Assembly (NCBI RefSeq): GCF_016863015.1
Contig: NZ_BOOB01000026.1
Coordinates: forward strand, 1 to 64,000
Direction: 5' to 3'
Length of the DNA: 64,000 bases
Source: Microbispora amethystogenes
GTDB taxonomy: Bacteria; Actinomycetota; Actinomycetes; Streptosporangiales; Streptosporangiaceae
Position 1 is the first letter of the stretch; each line of letters begins with the position of its first letter. Below the pieces are notes generated by a model. The model did no database searches, was not told where the DNA came from, and saw only the letters and a list, made by a program, of their open reading frames with translations. Both the position numbers and the translations under genes were made by a program. Of this stretch, positions 16,779-25,806 are shown in pieces.

Positions 16779-17015
16779 ATGGCGAAGCCGGCAGTGCGCA
16801 AGCCGAAAAAGAAGGTTTGCCTCTTCTGTCACGACAAGATCTCCTACGTCGACTACAAGGACACGGCGCTGCTGCGGAAGTTCATCTCCGACCGCGGCAA
16901 GATCCGTGCCCGCCGGGTGACGGGCAACTGCACCCAGCACCAGCGCGACGTGGCCACCGCTATCAAGAACGCTCGTGAGATGGCCCTGCTGCCGTACACG
17001 AGCACCGCGCGCTGA
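16779..17015 (+). CDS. rpsR: 30S ribosomal protein S18
   Basis: A 78-residue S18 with the conserved [18 protein letters not shown] segment and C-terminal [16 protein letters not shown]. It retains cysteines in VCLFCHDK and NCTQHQ, so it is the cysteine-containing (potentially zinc-binding) form rather than the cysteine-free paralogue some actinobacteria keep for zinc starvation. AAAGGAG precedes the ATG. Third gene of the operon. Confidence 0.97.
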   Translation: MAKPAVRKPKKKVCLFCHDKISYVDYKDTALLRKFISDRGKIRARRVTGNCTQHQRDVATAIKNAREMALLPYTSTAR

Positions 17016-17032
17016 GAAGGGAGACCCAGGAC

Positions 17033-17479
17033 ATGAAGCTCATTCTCACCAATGAGGTCTCCGGGCTCGGCGCTCCCGGCGACGTTGTCGAGGTCAAGGA
17101 CGGCTACGGCCGCAACTACCTCATTCCCCGTGGCTTCGCCATCCGCTGGACCCGCGGCGCCGAGTCGCAGGTCGCCTCGCTGAAGAAGGCACGCGCCTCC
17201 CGCGAGATCCGCGACCTCGGCTCCGCCAAGGAGGTCGCCGGCCAGCTCGGCGCGCTCAAGGTCAAGCTGAAGGTCCGCGCCGGCGAGTCCGGCCGGCTGT
17301 TCGGCTCGGTCACGACCGGTGACATCGCCGACGCCGTCAAGGCCGCCGGCGGTCCCCAGCTCGACCGCCGCCGCATCGAGATCGGCAACGCGATCAAGAG
17401 CGTCGGCACCCATAAGGTGAGCGTCCGGCTGCACCCGGAGGTCGCCGCCACCATCGATGTCGAGGTGGTCGCGGGCTGA
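17033..17479 (+). CDS. rplI: 50S ribosomal protein L9
   Basis: A 148-residue L9 with the N-terminal signature [20 protein letters not shown] and [14 protein letters not shown], a long connecting helix (about residues 45-75) and the C-terminal RNA-binding domain ending in [21 protein letters not shown] precedes the start. Last gene of the operon, followed by a hairpin terminator. Confidence 0.98.
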   Translation: MKLILTNEVSGLGAPGDVVEVKDGYGRNYLIPRGFAIRWTRGAESQVASLKKARASREIRDLGSAKEVAGQLGALKVKLKVRAGESGRLFGSVTTGDIADAVKAAGGPQLDRRRIEIGNAIKSVGTHKVSVRLHPEVAATIDVEVVAG

Positions 17480-17499
17480 CACCCGCAGCACGTCCGTCG

Positions 17500-17531
17500 A
17501 GGGCCCTTCTCCGTCCGCGGAGAGGGGCCCT
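17500..17531 (+). terminator. Terminator after rplI
   Basis: AGGGCCCTTCTCCG pairs with CGGAGAGGGGCCCT around a TCCG loop, with a near-perfect stem of about 13 base pairs, 20 bases after the rplI stop. Confidence 0.75.
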
Positions 17532-17663
17532 TCGTCGTCCCGGCCGTTCCGGAGGGCCTGGATGTCCGCGATATCCCCAGGTAAAGGGGGGTTATGCGGA
17601 ACGCTAGTATCGTCCCATCCGTTTCAACGGATTTCGTGGAAAGACCCTCTGATGGAGGCTGTG

Positions 17664-18551
17664 ATGCGCCGTCCCTCTCTCCTGCTGGCGTCAGGCGCCC
17701 TCACGCTGGCGGCCGCCGCCTGCGCCCCGGCGAACGACGCCTCCACCACCGCGAGCTCTTCGGCGGGCACGTCGGCGGGTGCCTCCACGGGCGCCGACGC
17801 CTGCGCCAAGGAGAGCCTGAAGCTCACCACCCCCGGCAAGCTCACCGTCGGCACGGACAAGCCGGCGTACGAGCCGTGGTTCAAGAACGACGACCCTTCC
17901 AGCGGCCAGGGGTTCGAGAGTGCCGTCGCCTACGCGGTGGCCGGGCAACTGGGCTTTACCCGGGACGAGGTCGCGTGGACGGTCGTGCCGTTCGACTCGT
18001 CGTTCGCCCCCGGGCCCAAGCAGTTCGACTTCGACGTCAACCAGATCTCCATCACCCCCGAGCGGGCCAAGGCCGTCGACTTCAGCCAGGGCTACTACAC
18101 GGTCAAGCAGGGCGTGGTCGCCCTGGAAAGCGGCAAGTACGCTTCCGCCACCAGCCTCGCCGATCTCAAGGACGCCAAGATCGGGGTGCAGGCGGCCACC
18201 ACCGCGCTGCAGGCCGTACGGTCGGTCATCCAGCCGGCCGAGGACCCGAGCGTGTTCAACCAGCAGGTCGACGCGATCACGGCGCTGAAGAACAAGCAGA
18301 TCGACGCCATCGTCGTCGACCTGCCCACCGCCTTCTACGTCACGGCTGCGCAGGTCAAGGGCTCGAAGATCGTCGGCCAGTTCGCCGCGACCGGCGGCGA
18401 GCCGGAGGAGTTCGGCCTGCTGTTCCAGAAGGGCAGCTCCCTGGTGAGCTGCGTCGACAAGGCGCTCGGCGAGCTTCGGAGCTCCGGTGAGCTGGCGAAG
18501 ATCGAGGGCGAGTGGCTGACCGCCGCCGCGGGCGCGCCGGAGCTCAAGTGA
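17664..18551 (+). CDS. Amino acid ABC transporter substrate-binding lipoprotein
   Basis: A 295-residue extracellular solute-binding protein of family 3. It starts MRRPSLLLASGALTLAAAAC, a lipoprotein signal peptide whose Cys20 would be lipidated (the lipobox is Ala-rich and slightly atypical). A Ser/Thr/Ala linker follows. Family features are LTVGTDKPAYEPWF, GFESAVAYAVAGQLGF, ITPERAKAVDFSQGYY and a C-terminal LGELRSSGELAKIEGEWL. The ATG at 17664 has GGAGG five bases upstream; the alternatives at 17652 and 17661 are too near it or before it. It overlaps the permease by four bases. Polar amino acid is likely; the exact ligand is not readable. Confidence 0.88.
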   Translation: MRRPSLLLASGALTLAAAACAPANDASTTASSSAGTSAGASTGADACAKESLKLTTPGKLTVGTDKPAYEPWFKNDDPSSGQGFESAVAYAVAGQLGFTRDEVAWTVVPFDSSFAPGPKQFDFDVNQISITPERAKAVDFSQGYYTVKQGVVALESGKYASATSLADLKDAKIGVQAATTALQAVRSVIQPAEDPSVFNQQVDAITALKNKQIDAIVVDLPTAFYVTAAQVKGSKIVGQFAATGGEPEEFGLLFQKGSSLVSCVDKALGELRSSGELAKIEGEWLTAAAGAPELK

Positions 18552-19483
18552 CCGACGGGCACGCGGCGGCGCCGTACGGGCCGCCCGGCTGGGAGGACGA
18601 TCCCGATCGCGATCCGGCCGGGCCGGGCGATCCGCCGGAGTGGGTGAAGAGCGAGCGGCAGCTTCGCCGGGAGGCGGAGCTGCGCGCCCGCGGGCGGCGG
18701 TCGGTGTCCATCGCCACCGCCTCCACCATCGTCGTGGTGGTCGCCCTGGTCGTCGGGATCACCAAGTCGCCGGGGTGGCCTCGCGTCCAGGAGACCTTCC
18801 TCAGCCCCGAGGCGTTCGTCGCCGCCCTGCCCGACGTGCTGCGCGGGTTCCTGCTCAACATCAAGATCTTCCTCATCGCCGAGGCGTTCATCCTGGTGGT
18901 GGGCCTTCTCGTCGCGCTGGTGCGCGGCCTGCGCTCGCCGGTGTTCTTCCCGCTGCGCGCGCTCGCCGTGCTCTACACCGACGTCTTCCGCGGCATCCCG
19001 ACCATCCTGCTCATCTATCTGGTCGGGTTCGGCATCCCGGCGCTCCAGTTGCAGGGCGCGCCGAGCGACCCCGTCACGCTCGGCATCATCGCGCTCGTCC
19101 TGTCCTACGGAGCGTACGTCGCGGAGGTGTTCCGGGCGGGGATCGAGTCGGTGCACCCGAGCCAGCGGGCGGCGGCGCGGTCGCTGGCCCTGAGCCACGG
19201 CCAGACCATGCGCTACGTGGTGCTGCCCCAGGCCGTCCGCCGGGTGGTCCCGCCGCTGCTCAACGACTTCGTGTCGCTGCAGAAGGACACCGCCCTGGTG
19301 GCCGTGCTCGGGCCGCTGGAGGCGCTGCGGCAGGCTTACATCCACGCCTCCTACGACTTCAACTACACGCCCTATCTCGCCGCCGCGCTGCTGTTCATCG
19401 CGCTGACCGTGCCGATGGCGCGGCTCACCGACCATCTCGCCGCGCGGGTCGCCCGGCGCCAAGCGGGAGGCGGCACGGCATGA
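18548..19483 (+). CDS. Amino acid ABC transporter permease
   Basis: A 311-residue inner-membrane permease of the HisM/GlnP type. A hydrophilic Pro/Asp-rich N-terminus (about 40 residues) precedes the first helix. The family entry motif LLNIKIFLIAEAFILVVGLLVAL is followed by YTDVFRGIPTILLIY and the coupling EAA loop AGIESVHPSQRAAARSLALSHGQTMRYVVLPQAVRRVVPPLLND. The GTG start overlaps the upstream stop (GTGA), indicating translational coupling. Pairs with the downstream ATPase. Confidence 0.9.
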   Translation: MTDGHAAAPYGPPGWEDDPDRDPAGPGDPPEWVKSERQLRREAELRARGRRSVSIATASTIVVVVALVVGITKSPGWPRVQETFLSPEAFVAALPDVLRGFLLNIKIFLIAEAFILVVGLLVALVRGLRSPVFFPLRALAVLYTDVFRGIPTILLIYLVGFGIPALQLQGAPSDPVTLGIIALVLSYGAYVAEVFRAGIESVHPSQRAAARSLALSHGQTMRYVVLPQAVRRVVPPLLNDFVSLQKDTALVAVLGPLEALRQAYIHASYDFNYTPYLAAALLFIALTVPMARLTDHLAARVARRQAGGGTA

Positions 19484-20223
19484 GCCTGCTCACGATCGAG
19501 GGCGTCTGGAAGCACTACCACGGGCAGAGCGTGCTGCGCGGAATCGACCTGGAGGTCGCCCCGCACGAGGTGGTCTGCCTGATCGGGGCGTCCGGCTCGG
19601 GCAAGTCGACGCTGCTGCGCTGCGTCAACCTGCTGGAAACCATCGACGACGGTGCGATCCACCTGGACGGGACGGAGATCACGGACCCGCGGGCCGACGC
19701 GGACGACGTCCGCCGCCGCATCGGCATGGTGTTCCAGGCCTACAACCTGTTCCCGCACATGACCGTGCTGGAGAACATCACGCTCGCGCCGCGCAGGGTC
19801 CACGGCGTACGGGCGGAGGAGGCCGAGGCGCGGGCGCGCGAGCTCCTGGACAGGTTCGGGCTGGCCGGCAAGGCGGACGAGTATCCCGACCGGTTGTCCG
19901 GCGGGCAGCAGCAGCGCGTCGCCGTGATCCGCGCGGTCGCGACCGGCCCGCGCCTGCTGCTGCTCGACGAGGTGACCTCCGCGCTCGACCCGACGCTGGT
20001 CACCGAGGTGCTGGGGATCATCCGCGAGCTCAAGGACACCGGGATGACCATGATCCTGGCCACCCACGAGATGGGCTTCGCCCGGGACATCGCCGACAAG
20101 GTCTGCTTCCTCGAAGGCGGCGTGCTGCTGGAGAGCGGCCCGCCCGGGCAGATCTTCACCGAGCCCCGGCACCCCCGCACCCGCGCGTTCCTCCAGCGGG
20201 TGCTGGAGGCCCGCCGCATGTGA
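19480..20223 (+). CDS. Amino acid ABC transporter ATP-binding protein
   Basis: A 247-residue ATPase of the GlnQ/HisP type. Walker A GASGSGKST is at about residues 34-42, Q-loop MVFQAYNLFPHMTV, signature LSGGQQQRVAVIRAV, Walker B LLLLDEVTSALD and H-loop ATHEMGFA. It overlaps the permease stop by four bases (ATGA) and completes the three-gene importer. It ends one base from the converging MATE gene. Confidence 0.94.
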   Translation: MSLLTIEGVWKHYHGQSVLRGIDLEVAPHEVVCLIGASGSGKSTLLRCVNLLETIDDGAIHLDGTEITDPRADADDVRRRIGMVFQAYNLFPHMTVLENITLAPRRVHGVRAEEAEARARELLDRFGLAGKADEYPDRLSGGQQQRVAVIRAVATGPRLLLLDEVTSALDPTLVTEVLGIIRELKDTGMTMILATHEMGFARDIADKVCFLEGGVLLESGPPGQIFTEPRHPRTRAFLQRVLEARRM

Positions 20224-20224
20224 G

Positions 20225-21553
20225 TCAGGTCGCCGTCCGCGAGGTGCCGGTGACCATCCAGGCGGTGCCGTACGCGCGGACGCCGAGCGTGACCAGCCGG
20301 GCGGCCATCCAGGCGCCGAGCGCGAGCCACAGGGCGACCAGCGTGTCCGCGACCATGGCGAACGGCAGGAAGGCCAGCGTCGTCCACAGCCCGGCGTGGG
20401 CGAGGTAGCGCTGGTCGCCGGCGCCGATCAGCACGCCGTCCAGCACGAACACGACACCCGCGACGGGCTGGAGGAGGGCCACCGGCCACAGCACGGCCAG
20501 CAGCTCGGCCGCGGCCTCGCCCCGCGCGTCGAACAGGGCCGGGACCAGCGGCCGGGCGGCCAGCACGAGGGCCCCGAACACCACGCCGCAGGCGACCCCC
20601 CAGATCAGCATGCGCCGGGTCGCCGCGCGGGTGCCCGAGGTGTCTCCCGCGCCCAGCGCCCGGCCGGTGATGGCCTGACCGGCGATCGCGATGGCGTCGA
20701 GGGCGAAGGCGAGGAACGTCCAGATCCGGGTCGCGATCGTGTGCGCGGCGATCCGCTCGTCACCCATGCGGGTGGCGATCGCCGCGGCGACGAGCAGCAC
20801 CGCCTGCAGGCACGCCGTACGGACGACCAGGGCGAGCCCGGCCGTTCCGGCGGCGCGCAGCCCCGCGAGGTCGGGCAGCAGCGAGGCGCCGTGCGCGCGG
20901 GCGGCGCGCACGACCATCACGAGATAGGCCGCCGCCGCGAGGGCCTGGGCGAGCACCGTGCCCCAGGCCGACCCGGCGAGCCCCCAGCCGAGCCCGAGCA
21001 CGAACCAGGCGTTGAGCAGACCGTTCAGGGCGAAGGACGCCACGGAGACCACGAGCGGCGTGCGCGTGTCCTGCATCCCGCGCAGCACGCCGGTGCCGGC
21101 GAAGACCAGCAGCATCGCGGGGACGCCGATGAGGCTGATGCGCAGGTAGGTGACGGCCTCCGTGGCGAGCTGGCCCACTGCTCCGAACAGGTGTACGATA
21201 AACGGAGCAAGAGGCCAGCACGCCACACCGACGGCCAGGCCGATGATCGCGGCCAGCCACAGGCCGTCCATCCCCTGGCGCATCGCCTGCCTGACGTCCC
21301 CCGCCCCGAGCCTCCGCGCGACCGCGGCCGTGGTGGCGTACGCGAGGAACACGCACAGCCCGACGAGAGCCGACAGTGCCGCGCTGGCCACACCGAGCGC
21401 GCCCAGTGCAGGATCGGGGAGGTGGCCGACGATGACGGAGTCGGTGAGCAGGAAGAGCGGCTCGGCCACGAGTGCCCCGAATGCCGGGATCGCGAGCCTC
21501 AGGATCTCCCTGTCGTGGGCGCGTCCGTGTCCTGTTCTGGGGGTAAGGGACAT
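20225..21553 (-). CDS. MATE-family efflux transporter
   Basis: A 442-residue polytopic protein of the MATE/DinF group, which exports cationic drugs or metabolites by H+ or Na+ antiport. About 12 helices are visible. Family motifs include the N-terminal REILRLAIPAFGALVAEPLFLLTDSVIVGHLP, ARRLGAGD, VLRGMQDTRTPL and the second-half AIAGQAITGRALGAGD. ATG 21553 was chosen because the family N-terminus begins right after it; the frame extends much further but antisense to dnaB. The Shine-Dalgarno sequence is weak. It diverges from dnaB across a 291-base region holding DnaA-box-like sequences. Confidence 0.87.
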   Translation of the reverse strand: MSLTPRTGHGRAHDREILRLAIPAFGALVAEPLFLLTDSVIVGHLPDPALGALGVASAALSALVGLCVFLAYATTAAVARRLGAGDVRQAMRQGMDGLWLAAIIGLAVGVACWPLAPFIVHLFGAVGQLATEAVTYLRISLIGVPAMLLVFAGTGVLRGMQDTRTPLVVSVASFALNGLLNAWFVLGLGWGLAGSAWGTVLAQALAAAAYLVMVVRAARAHGASLLPDLAGLRAAGTAGLALVVRTACLQAVLLVAAAIATRMGDERIAAHTIATRIWTFLAFALDAIAIAGQAITGRALGAGDTSGTRAATRRMLIWGVACGVVFGALVLAARPLVPALFDARGEAAAELLAVLWPVALLQPVAGVVFVLDGVLIGAGDQRYLAHAGLWTTLAFLPFAMVADTLVALWLALGAWMAARLVTLGVRAYGTAWMVTGTSRTAT

Positions 21554-21620
21554 AAGCCTATTTTGCGGCTTACGAGGTGATGCTCGACCGGCATCGCGAA
21601 TCCGTCTGCGACTTTCTTTC

Positions 21621-21759
21621 CTCCACAGGCGGTGGACAGCGAAACCGCAGGTGACGAGGGATTTCCGGGATGAGGCCGCGACTGTGTCCACAGGCTCGTC
21701 CCCAGGCTTCCCACATGTCACGGCCGTGCCTGCACACGTTGTCCACAGGCTTGTCCACC
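21621..21759. promoter_or_regulatory. Cluster of DnaA-box-like sequences upstream of dnaB
   Basis: TTGTCCACA at 21739-21747 matches the high-G+C actinobacterial DnaA box exactly. TTGTCCACC (21751-21759), GTGTCCACA (21684-21692) and GGTGGACAG on the other strand (21631-21639) each differ by one or two bases. They lie 85-215 bases before the dnaB start. No AT-rich unwinding region or dnaA/dnaN pair is near, so this is more likely DnaA control of dnaB than oriC. Confidence 0.5.
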
Positions 21760-21844
21760 GGCCGGGTTGCCGCCCTGCCCCGAGGTTGGGGAGACTGTCG
21801 CACTCGGGTTGGGGATGCTGTGACCGCTGGGCAGGGGGTGTGAG

Positions 21845-24715
21845 GTGAGCGTGCTCGACTTCCCGGGAGGCCCGGGAGGCTCCGAATCGTCGTTCGAGCG
21901 GACGCCGCCGCACAACATCGAGGCCGAGCAGTCGGTGCTGGGCGGCATGCTGCTGTCCAAGGACGCGATCGCCGACGTCATCGAGGTGCTGCGGGCCGAC
22001 GACTTCTACCGTCCGGCCCACCAGATCGTCTTCGACGTGATCACCGACCTGTACGGCCGGGGCGAGCCCGCCGACTCGGTGACCGTCTTCGACGAACTGC
22101 AGAAGCGCGGCGAGGTCGCCCGCGTGGGCGGCGGCGCCTACCTGCACACCCTGACCGCGATCGTGCCCACCGCCGCGAACGCCGGCTACTACGCGAAGAT
22201 CGTCCGGGAGCAGGCCGTGCTGCGGCGCCTCATCGAGGCGGGCACCCGCATCGTCTCCTACGGCTTCGGCGGCCAGGGCGAGGAGGTCGACGACCTGGTC
22301 GACCGCGCCCAGGCCGAGATCTACAAGGTCACCGAGCGCCGCACGTCCGAGGACTACCTCCCGCTGTCGGACATCATGCCCTCCGCCCTGGACGAGATCG
22401 AAGCCATCGGCAGCCGCGGCGGCCAGATGGTCGGCGTCCCCACCGGCTTCCAGGACCTCGACGCCCTCACCCACGGCCTCCACCCCGGCCAGATGATCGT
22501 CGTAGCCGCCCGCCCCGCGATCGGCAAGGCCCTCGCTCTCGACACACCCCTGCCCACACCCGACGGATGGACCACGATGGGGGAGGTGCGGGTCGGCGAC
22601 CGTCTCATCGATGCCGACGGCCGCCCGACCCGTGTGGTGGCCGCCACGGACGTCATGGTGGACAGGCCCTGCTACGAGGTCGAGTTCAGCGACGGCACGG
22701 TCATCGTGGCCGACGCCCGGCACCAGTGGCGGACGAGCACCCGGGCCAGTCGGCGGCAGCGCTCCGAGAGCAGGACTGGTTTCCACTGGCCACAGGAGTC
22801 GCTGCAGCGCGTACAGGGTGCCTGCGGCGACTCGGCGGCCCGCCCCGACGAGCTGATCACATACCAGGAGGCGCTGGCCGTGGTCGGCTCGGAGTTCCGC
22901 AACGCGCTGCATACTGTGCAGCGCGTGGTCGGATCGGAAGAAAGGGCGCCCCGCCCGGTGAGCGGACCGGCCCGGAGCTATGTCTGGAACACGCCCGTGT
23001 ACTCCCGCAGGCGACTCTTCGAGGCTCTGAGCGAGCACGTGAGCAGGCCGAAGAACGCCGCTGTCACCGTGGTGCACGACGACGTCGTGACCACCGAGCA
23101 GATCGCGGCCACCCTGCGCTGCACCTCGTCGGACAACCGTCCGAACCACGCGGTGGCCGTTGCGGCCGCGTTCGACCTGCCCGAACGGGATCTGCCACTC
23201 TCGCCGTACGTGCTCGGGGCCTGGCTGGGCGACGGCCACAGCGACAGCGCGAGGATCACCGCGGTCGAGCCCGAGATCATCGCCCAGCTGGAGGCGGAGG
23301 GACTGCGTGTAGTCCGGCTGGACTCCGGTATTCACCACACTCTCAAACTCCCCGAGACAGAGCTTCGGCCGGAGCGTCCCTGCGTCGTCTGCGGAACGCT
23401 GTTCGTGCCCAAGACATCTCAGGTGCGTACGTGCGGGCAGTCCTGTGGCGGCAGGGCCCGCTTCTTCTCGGCTCCCGTCGCCCCGCCGACCTGCGCCGAC
23501 TGCGGCAGGCCGTCCTCCGGCGGGAGGCGATGCCAGCAGTGCCGTGACCACCACGGCACAGTGCAGGCGATCCTGCGCAGCTTGGGGGTGCTCGGGGACA
23601 AGCACATTCCGGCGGTATACCTGCGCGCCTCCGAGCGCCAGCGACGGGATCTCCTTGCTGGGCTCCTGGACACCGACGGCTATGTGAACCGCGGTGGGCA
23701 GGTGCAACTCGCTCTCACGAACCGCAGGCTCGCCGAGGACGCGTTCGAACTCGTGCTCAGCCTGGGCTACAAGGCGACGATGAGGACGAAAGCGGTCAAG
23801 GGCAGGACCGCTGAGTCGTCCACCTGTTACATGATCAACTTTACTCCGGCAGAGAAGGTCTTCCGTCTCCCGCGTAAGGCCGGCAGGCAGGTGGTGAAGG
23901 CTCACCCGTCCACCCGGGTGCGATACATCGTGGATGTACGCCCGGTGCCCTCCGTGCCGGTCAGGTGTGTGGAGGTTGACAACGCCGATCACATGTACCT
24001 TGCCGGCAGGTCGTGTGTCCCCACCCACAACTCGACGCTAGGTCTGGATTTCGCCCGGTCTGCGGCGATCAAGCATGGGATGACCACGGTCATCTTCTCG
24101 CTGGAGATGTCGCGCAACGAGATCACGATGCGCCTGCTGTCGGCGGAGGCGCGGGTCCCGCTGCACACGATGCGCTCGGGCTCGATGAGCGACGACGACT
24201 GGACCCGGATGGCCCGCCGGATGGGGGAGGTCGCCGAGGCGCCGCTCTTCATCGACGACTCCCCGAACATGTCGATGATGGAGATCCGGGCCAAGTGCCG
24301 CCGCCTGAAGCAGCGGCACGACCTGCGCTTCGTGATCGTCGACTATCTGCAGCTCATGAGCTCGCCGAAGAAGACCGAGAGCCGTCAGCAGGAGGTCTCC
24401 GAGCTGTCCCGGGCGCTCAAGCTGCTGGCCAAGGAGCTGGAGGTGCCGGTCATCGCCATCTCCCAGCTCAACCGTGGCCCGGAGCAGAGAACGGACAAAC
24501 GACCCCAAGTGTCCGATCTTCGCGAATCGGGATCTATCGAGCAGGACGCCGACATGGTCATCCTGCTGCACCGGGAGGACGCGTACGAGCGGGAGTCGCC
24601 GCGCGCGGGCGAGGCGGACCTGATCGTGGCCAAGCACCGAAACGGCCCCACGGCCACGGTCACCGTCGCCTTCCAGGGCCACTACAGCCGCTTCGTCGAC
24701 ATGGCCACCCACTAG
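21845..24715 (+). CDS. dnaB: Replicative DNA helicase DnaB containing an in-frame intein
   Basis: A 956-codon gene whose spliced product would be a normal 455-residue DnaB, the hexameric helicase that unwinds the replication fork. The N-terminal domain starts PPHNIEAEQSVLGGMLLSKDAI. The linker and RecA-like domain begin near residue 170. The Walker A motif is split: ARPAIGK ends at Lys228 and STLGLDFAR resumes at Ser730, with 501 foreign residues between. Downstream motifs are intact: FSLEMSRNEI, Walker B FVIVDYLQLM (Asp833), ISQLNRGPEQR and the C-terminal KHRNGPTATVTVAFQ. Start GTG 21845. Function requires protein splicing, because the interrupted loop binds ATP. Confidence 0.95.
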   Translation: MSVLDFPGGPGGSESSFERTPPHNIEAEQSVLGGMLLSKDAIADVIEVLRADDFYRPAHQIVFDVITDLYGRGEPADSVTVFDELQKRGEVARVGGGAYLHTLTAIVPTAANAGYYAKIVREQAVLRRLIEAGTRIVSYGFGGQGEEVDDLVDRAQAEIYKVTERRTSEDYLPLSDIMPSALDEIEAIGSRGGQMVGVPTGFQDLDALTHGLHPGQMIVVAARPAIGKALALDTPLPTPDGWTTMGEVRVGDRLIDADGRPTRVVAATDVMVDRPCYEVEFSDGTVIVADARHQWRTSTRASRRQRSESRTGFHWPQESLQRVQGACGDSAARPDELITYQEALAVVGSEFRNALHTVQRVVGSEERAPRPVSGPARSYVWNTPVYSRRRLFEALSEHVSRPKNAAVTVVHDDVVTTEQIAATLRCTSSDNRPNHAVAVAAAFDLPERDLPLSPYVLGAWLGDGHSDSARITAVEPEIIAQLEAEGLRVVRLDSGIHHTLKLPETELRPERPCVVCGTLFVPKTSQVRTCGQSCGGRARFFSAPVAPPTCADCGRPSSGGRRCQQCRDHHGTVQAILRSLGVLGDKHIPAVYLRASERQRRDLLAGLLDTDGYVNRGGQVQLALTNRRLAEDAFELVLSLGYKATMRTKAVKGRTAESSTCYMINFTPAEKVFRLPRKAGRQVVKAHPSTRVRYIVDVRPVPSVPVRCVEVDNADHMYLAGRSCVPTHNSTLGLDFARSAAIKHGMTTVIFSLEMSRNEITMRLLSAEARVPLHTMRSGSMSDDDWTRMARRMGEVAEAPLFIDDSPNMSMMEIRAKCRRLKQRHDLRFVIVDYLQLMSSPKKTESRQQEVSELSRALKLLAKELEVPVIAISQLNRGPEQRTDKRPQVSDLRESGSIEQDADMVILLHREDAYERESPRAGEADLIVAKHRNGPTATVTVAFQGHYSRFVDMATH
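22529..24031 (+). mobile_element. Class 3 intein with LAGLIDADG homing endonuclease, inserted in the DnaB P-loop
   Basis: Residues 229-729 of the dnaB product. Block A is ALALDTPLPTPDGWTTM, so position 1 is Ala, which cannot perform the class 1 first step. The class 3 triad is present: Trp295 (intein 67) in block B DARHQW, Cys708 (intein 480) in block F VRCVEVDNADHMYLAG, and Thr727 in block G THN, followed by Ser730 as the +1 residue. The terminal His-Asn is intact. A dodecapeptide endonuclease has motifs VLGAWLGDG (456-464) and LLAGLLDTDG (603-612). Between them lie two CxxC pairs of cysteine clusters at 513/516/530/534 and 550/553/563/566. Acidic residues in both dodecapeptides are present, so the endonuclease may be active. 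Confidence 0.9.
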
Positions 24716-24755
24716 TGCCTCTCCCGGGACAGGTGGTGGCGGGGCGCCGAGTGTC

Positions 24756-25700
24756 TCAGCCGGTGGGGAACGACACCTTCGTCAGTTCTTCGGAGACTTG
24801 CCAGACGCGTCGGGCGTCCTCGGTGCCGCGCAGGCGGGAGTAGAGCTTCTGTTCGGCGGGCGGGCCTCCGAGGTGCCCGAGCCCGCTCGGGCCGTAGAGG
24901 CCGCCGGGCCGGGCTTCGGGGGCCGTCGCGGCGTACAGGGCGGGGAGCGCCGCGGTCTCGGCGGTCCCGAGGAGGATGCCCCGGCGGGACAGGGCACCGA
25001 TGAGTTTCCTGCCTCCGGTCTCCGTGTCGCGGCCGACTTCGGGGCGCGCGGCGAGCAGGTTGGTCGGGGCGACCCCGGGGTGGGAGAGGTTGCTCGTGAT
25101 GCCCCAGCCATGGGTCCGGCTGAGCCGGTCGAGTTCGAGGCCGAAGAGCCCGAAGGCGATCTTCGACTGGCTGTACGCCTTCATGCCGTCGTAGGAGCGT
25201 TCCCAGTTCAGGTCCTGCCAGTTGATGCCGCCCCGGTTCGCGGCGACGCTGATCTGCGAGGTCACGCGGGCCTGTCCGGCGCGCAGCAGCGGAAGCAGGT
25301 GAGCCACCAGGGCGAAGTGGCCGAGGTGGTTGGTGCCGAACTGGAGCTCGAACCCGTCGGTCGTCGTCTGGCGGTCGGGCGGGGTCATCACCCCGGCGTT
25401 GTTGACGAGGATGTGGATCGGGCGGCCTTCCTCGCGCAGGGTGTCGCCGAGGGCCGCGACGGAGGCGAGTGACGACAGGTCGAGGGCGTGGAGCGACACG
25501 TCGGCTCCGGGGGCCGCCTGCGAGATCCTGTCGACCGCCGCCCGGCCCTTGTGCGGGTTCCGTACCGGCAGGAGGACCTCGGCCCCGGCCGCGGCGAGCC
25601 TCGTCGCGAGTCCGAGGCCGATGCCGTCGCTCGCTCCGGTGACGAGCGCGCGCCGCCCGGTGAGGTCGGGCACGGTGATGTCGATGGGTCTGCGCGGCAT
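24756..25700 (-). CDS. Short-chain dehydrogenase/reductase
   Basis: A 314-residue SDR resembling the retinol dehydrogenase/WW-oxidoreductase-like branch. The cofactor site [12 protein letters not shown] is near residues 20-31, followed by RNPHKG (an Arg after strand 2 that favours NADPH), [24 protein letters not shown] and the catalytic Tyr-Lys in AYSQSK. The start ATG 25700 has AGGAGG ahead. Substrate unknown. It is divergent from a TetR gene with palindromic operators between, so it is probably that repressor's target. Confidence 0.85.
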   Translation of the reverse strand: MPRRPIDITVPDLTGRRALVTGASDGIGLGLATRLAAAGAEVLLPVRNPHKGRAAVDRISQAAPGADVSLHALDLSSLASVAALGDTLREEGRPIHILVNNAGVMTPPDRQTTTDGFELQFGTNHLGHFALVAHLLPLLRAGQARVTSQISVAANRGGINWQDLNWERSYDGMKAYSQSKIAFGLFGLELDRLSRTHGWGITSNLSHPGVAPTNLLAARPEVGRDTETGGRKLIGALSRRGILLGTAETAALPALYAATAPEARPGGLYGPSGLGHLGGPPAEQKLYSRLRGTEDARRVWQVSEELTKVSFPTG

Positions 25701-25806
25701 GCGCTCCTCCTGGGGTCGTTTTCGTGAACCGTCGGCGCTGGTGGGGGACCGCCCGGGTGAGGGACGGGACGTCCGGCGGACCGAGGGTCTACGGGCTTCG
25801 TTCCCC

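Noticed and set aside
21621..21759. Chromosomal replication origin
   Set aside because: Only about four DnaA-like boxes, and no dnaA or main dnaN adjacent; regulatory use is more likely.
21554..24028. Minus-strand extension of the MATE gene
   Set aside because: Antisense to dnaB; MATE family homology starts at 21553.
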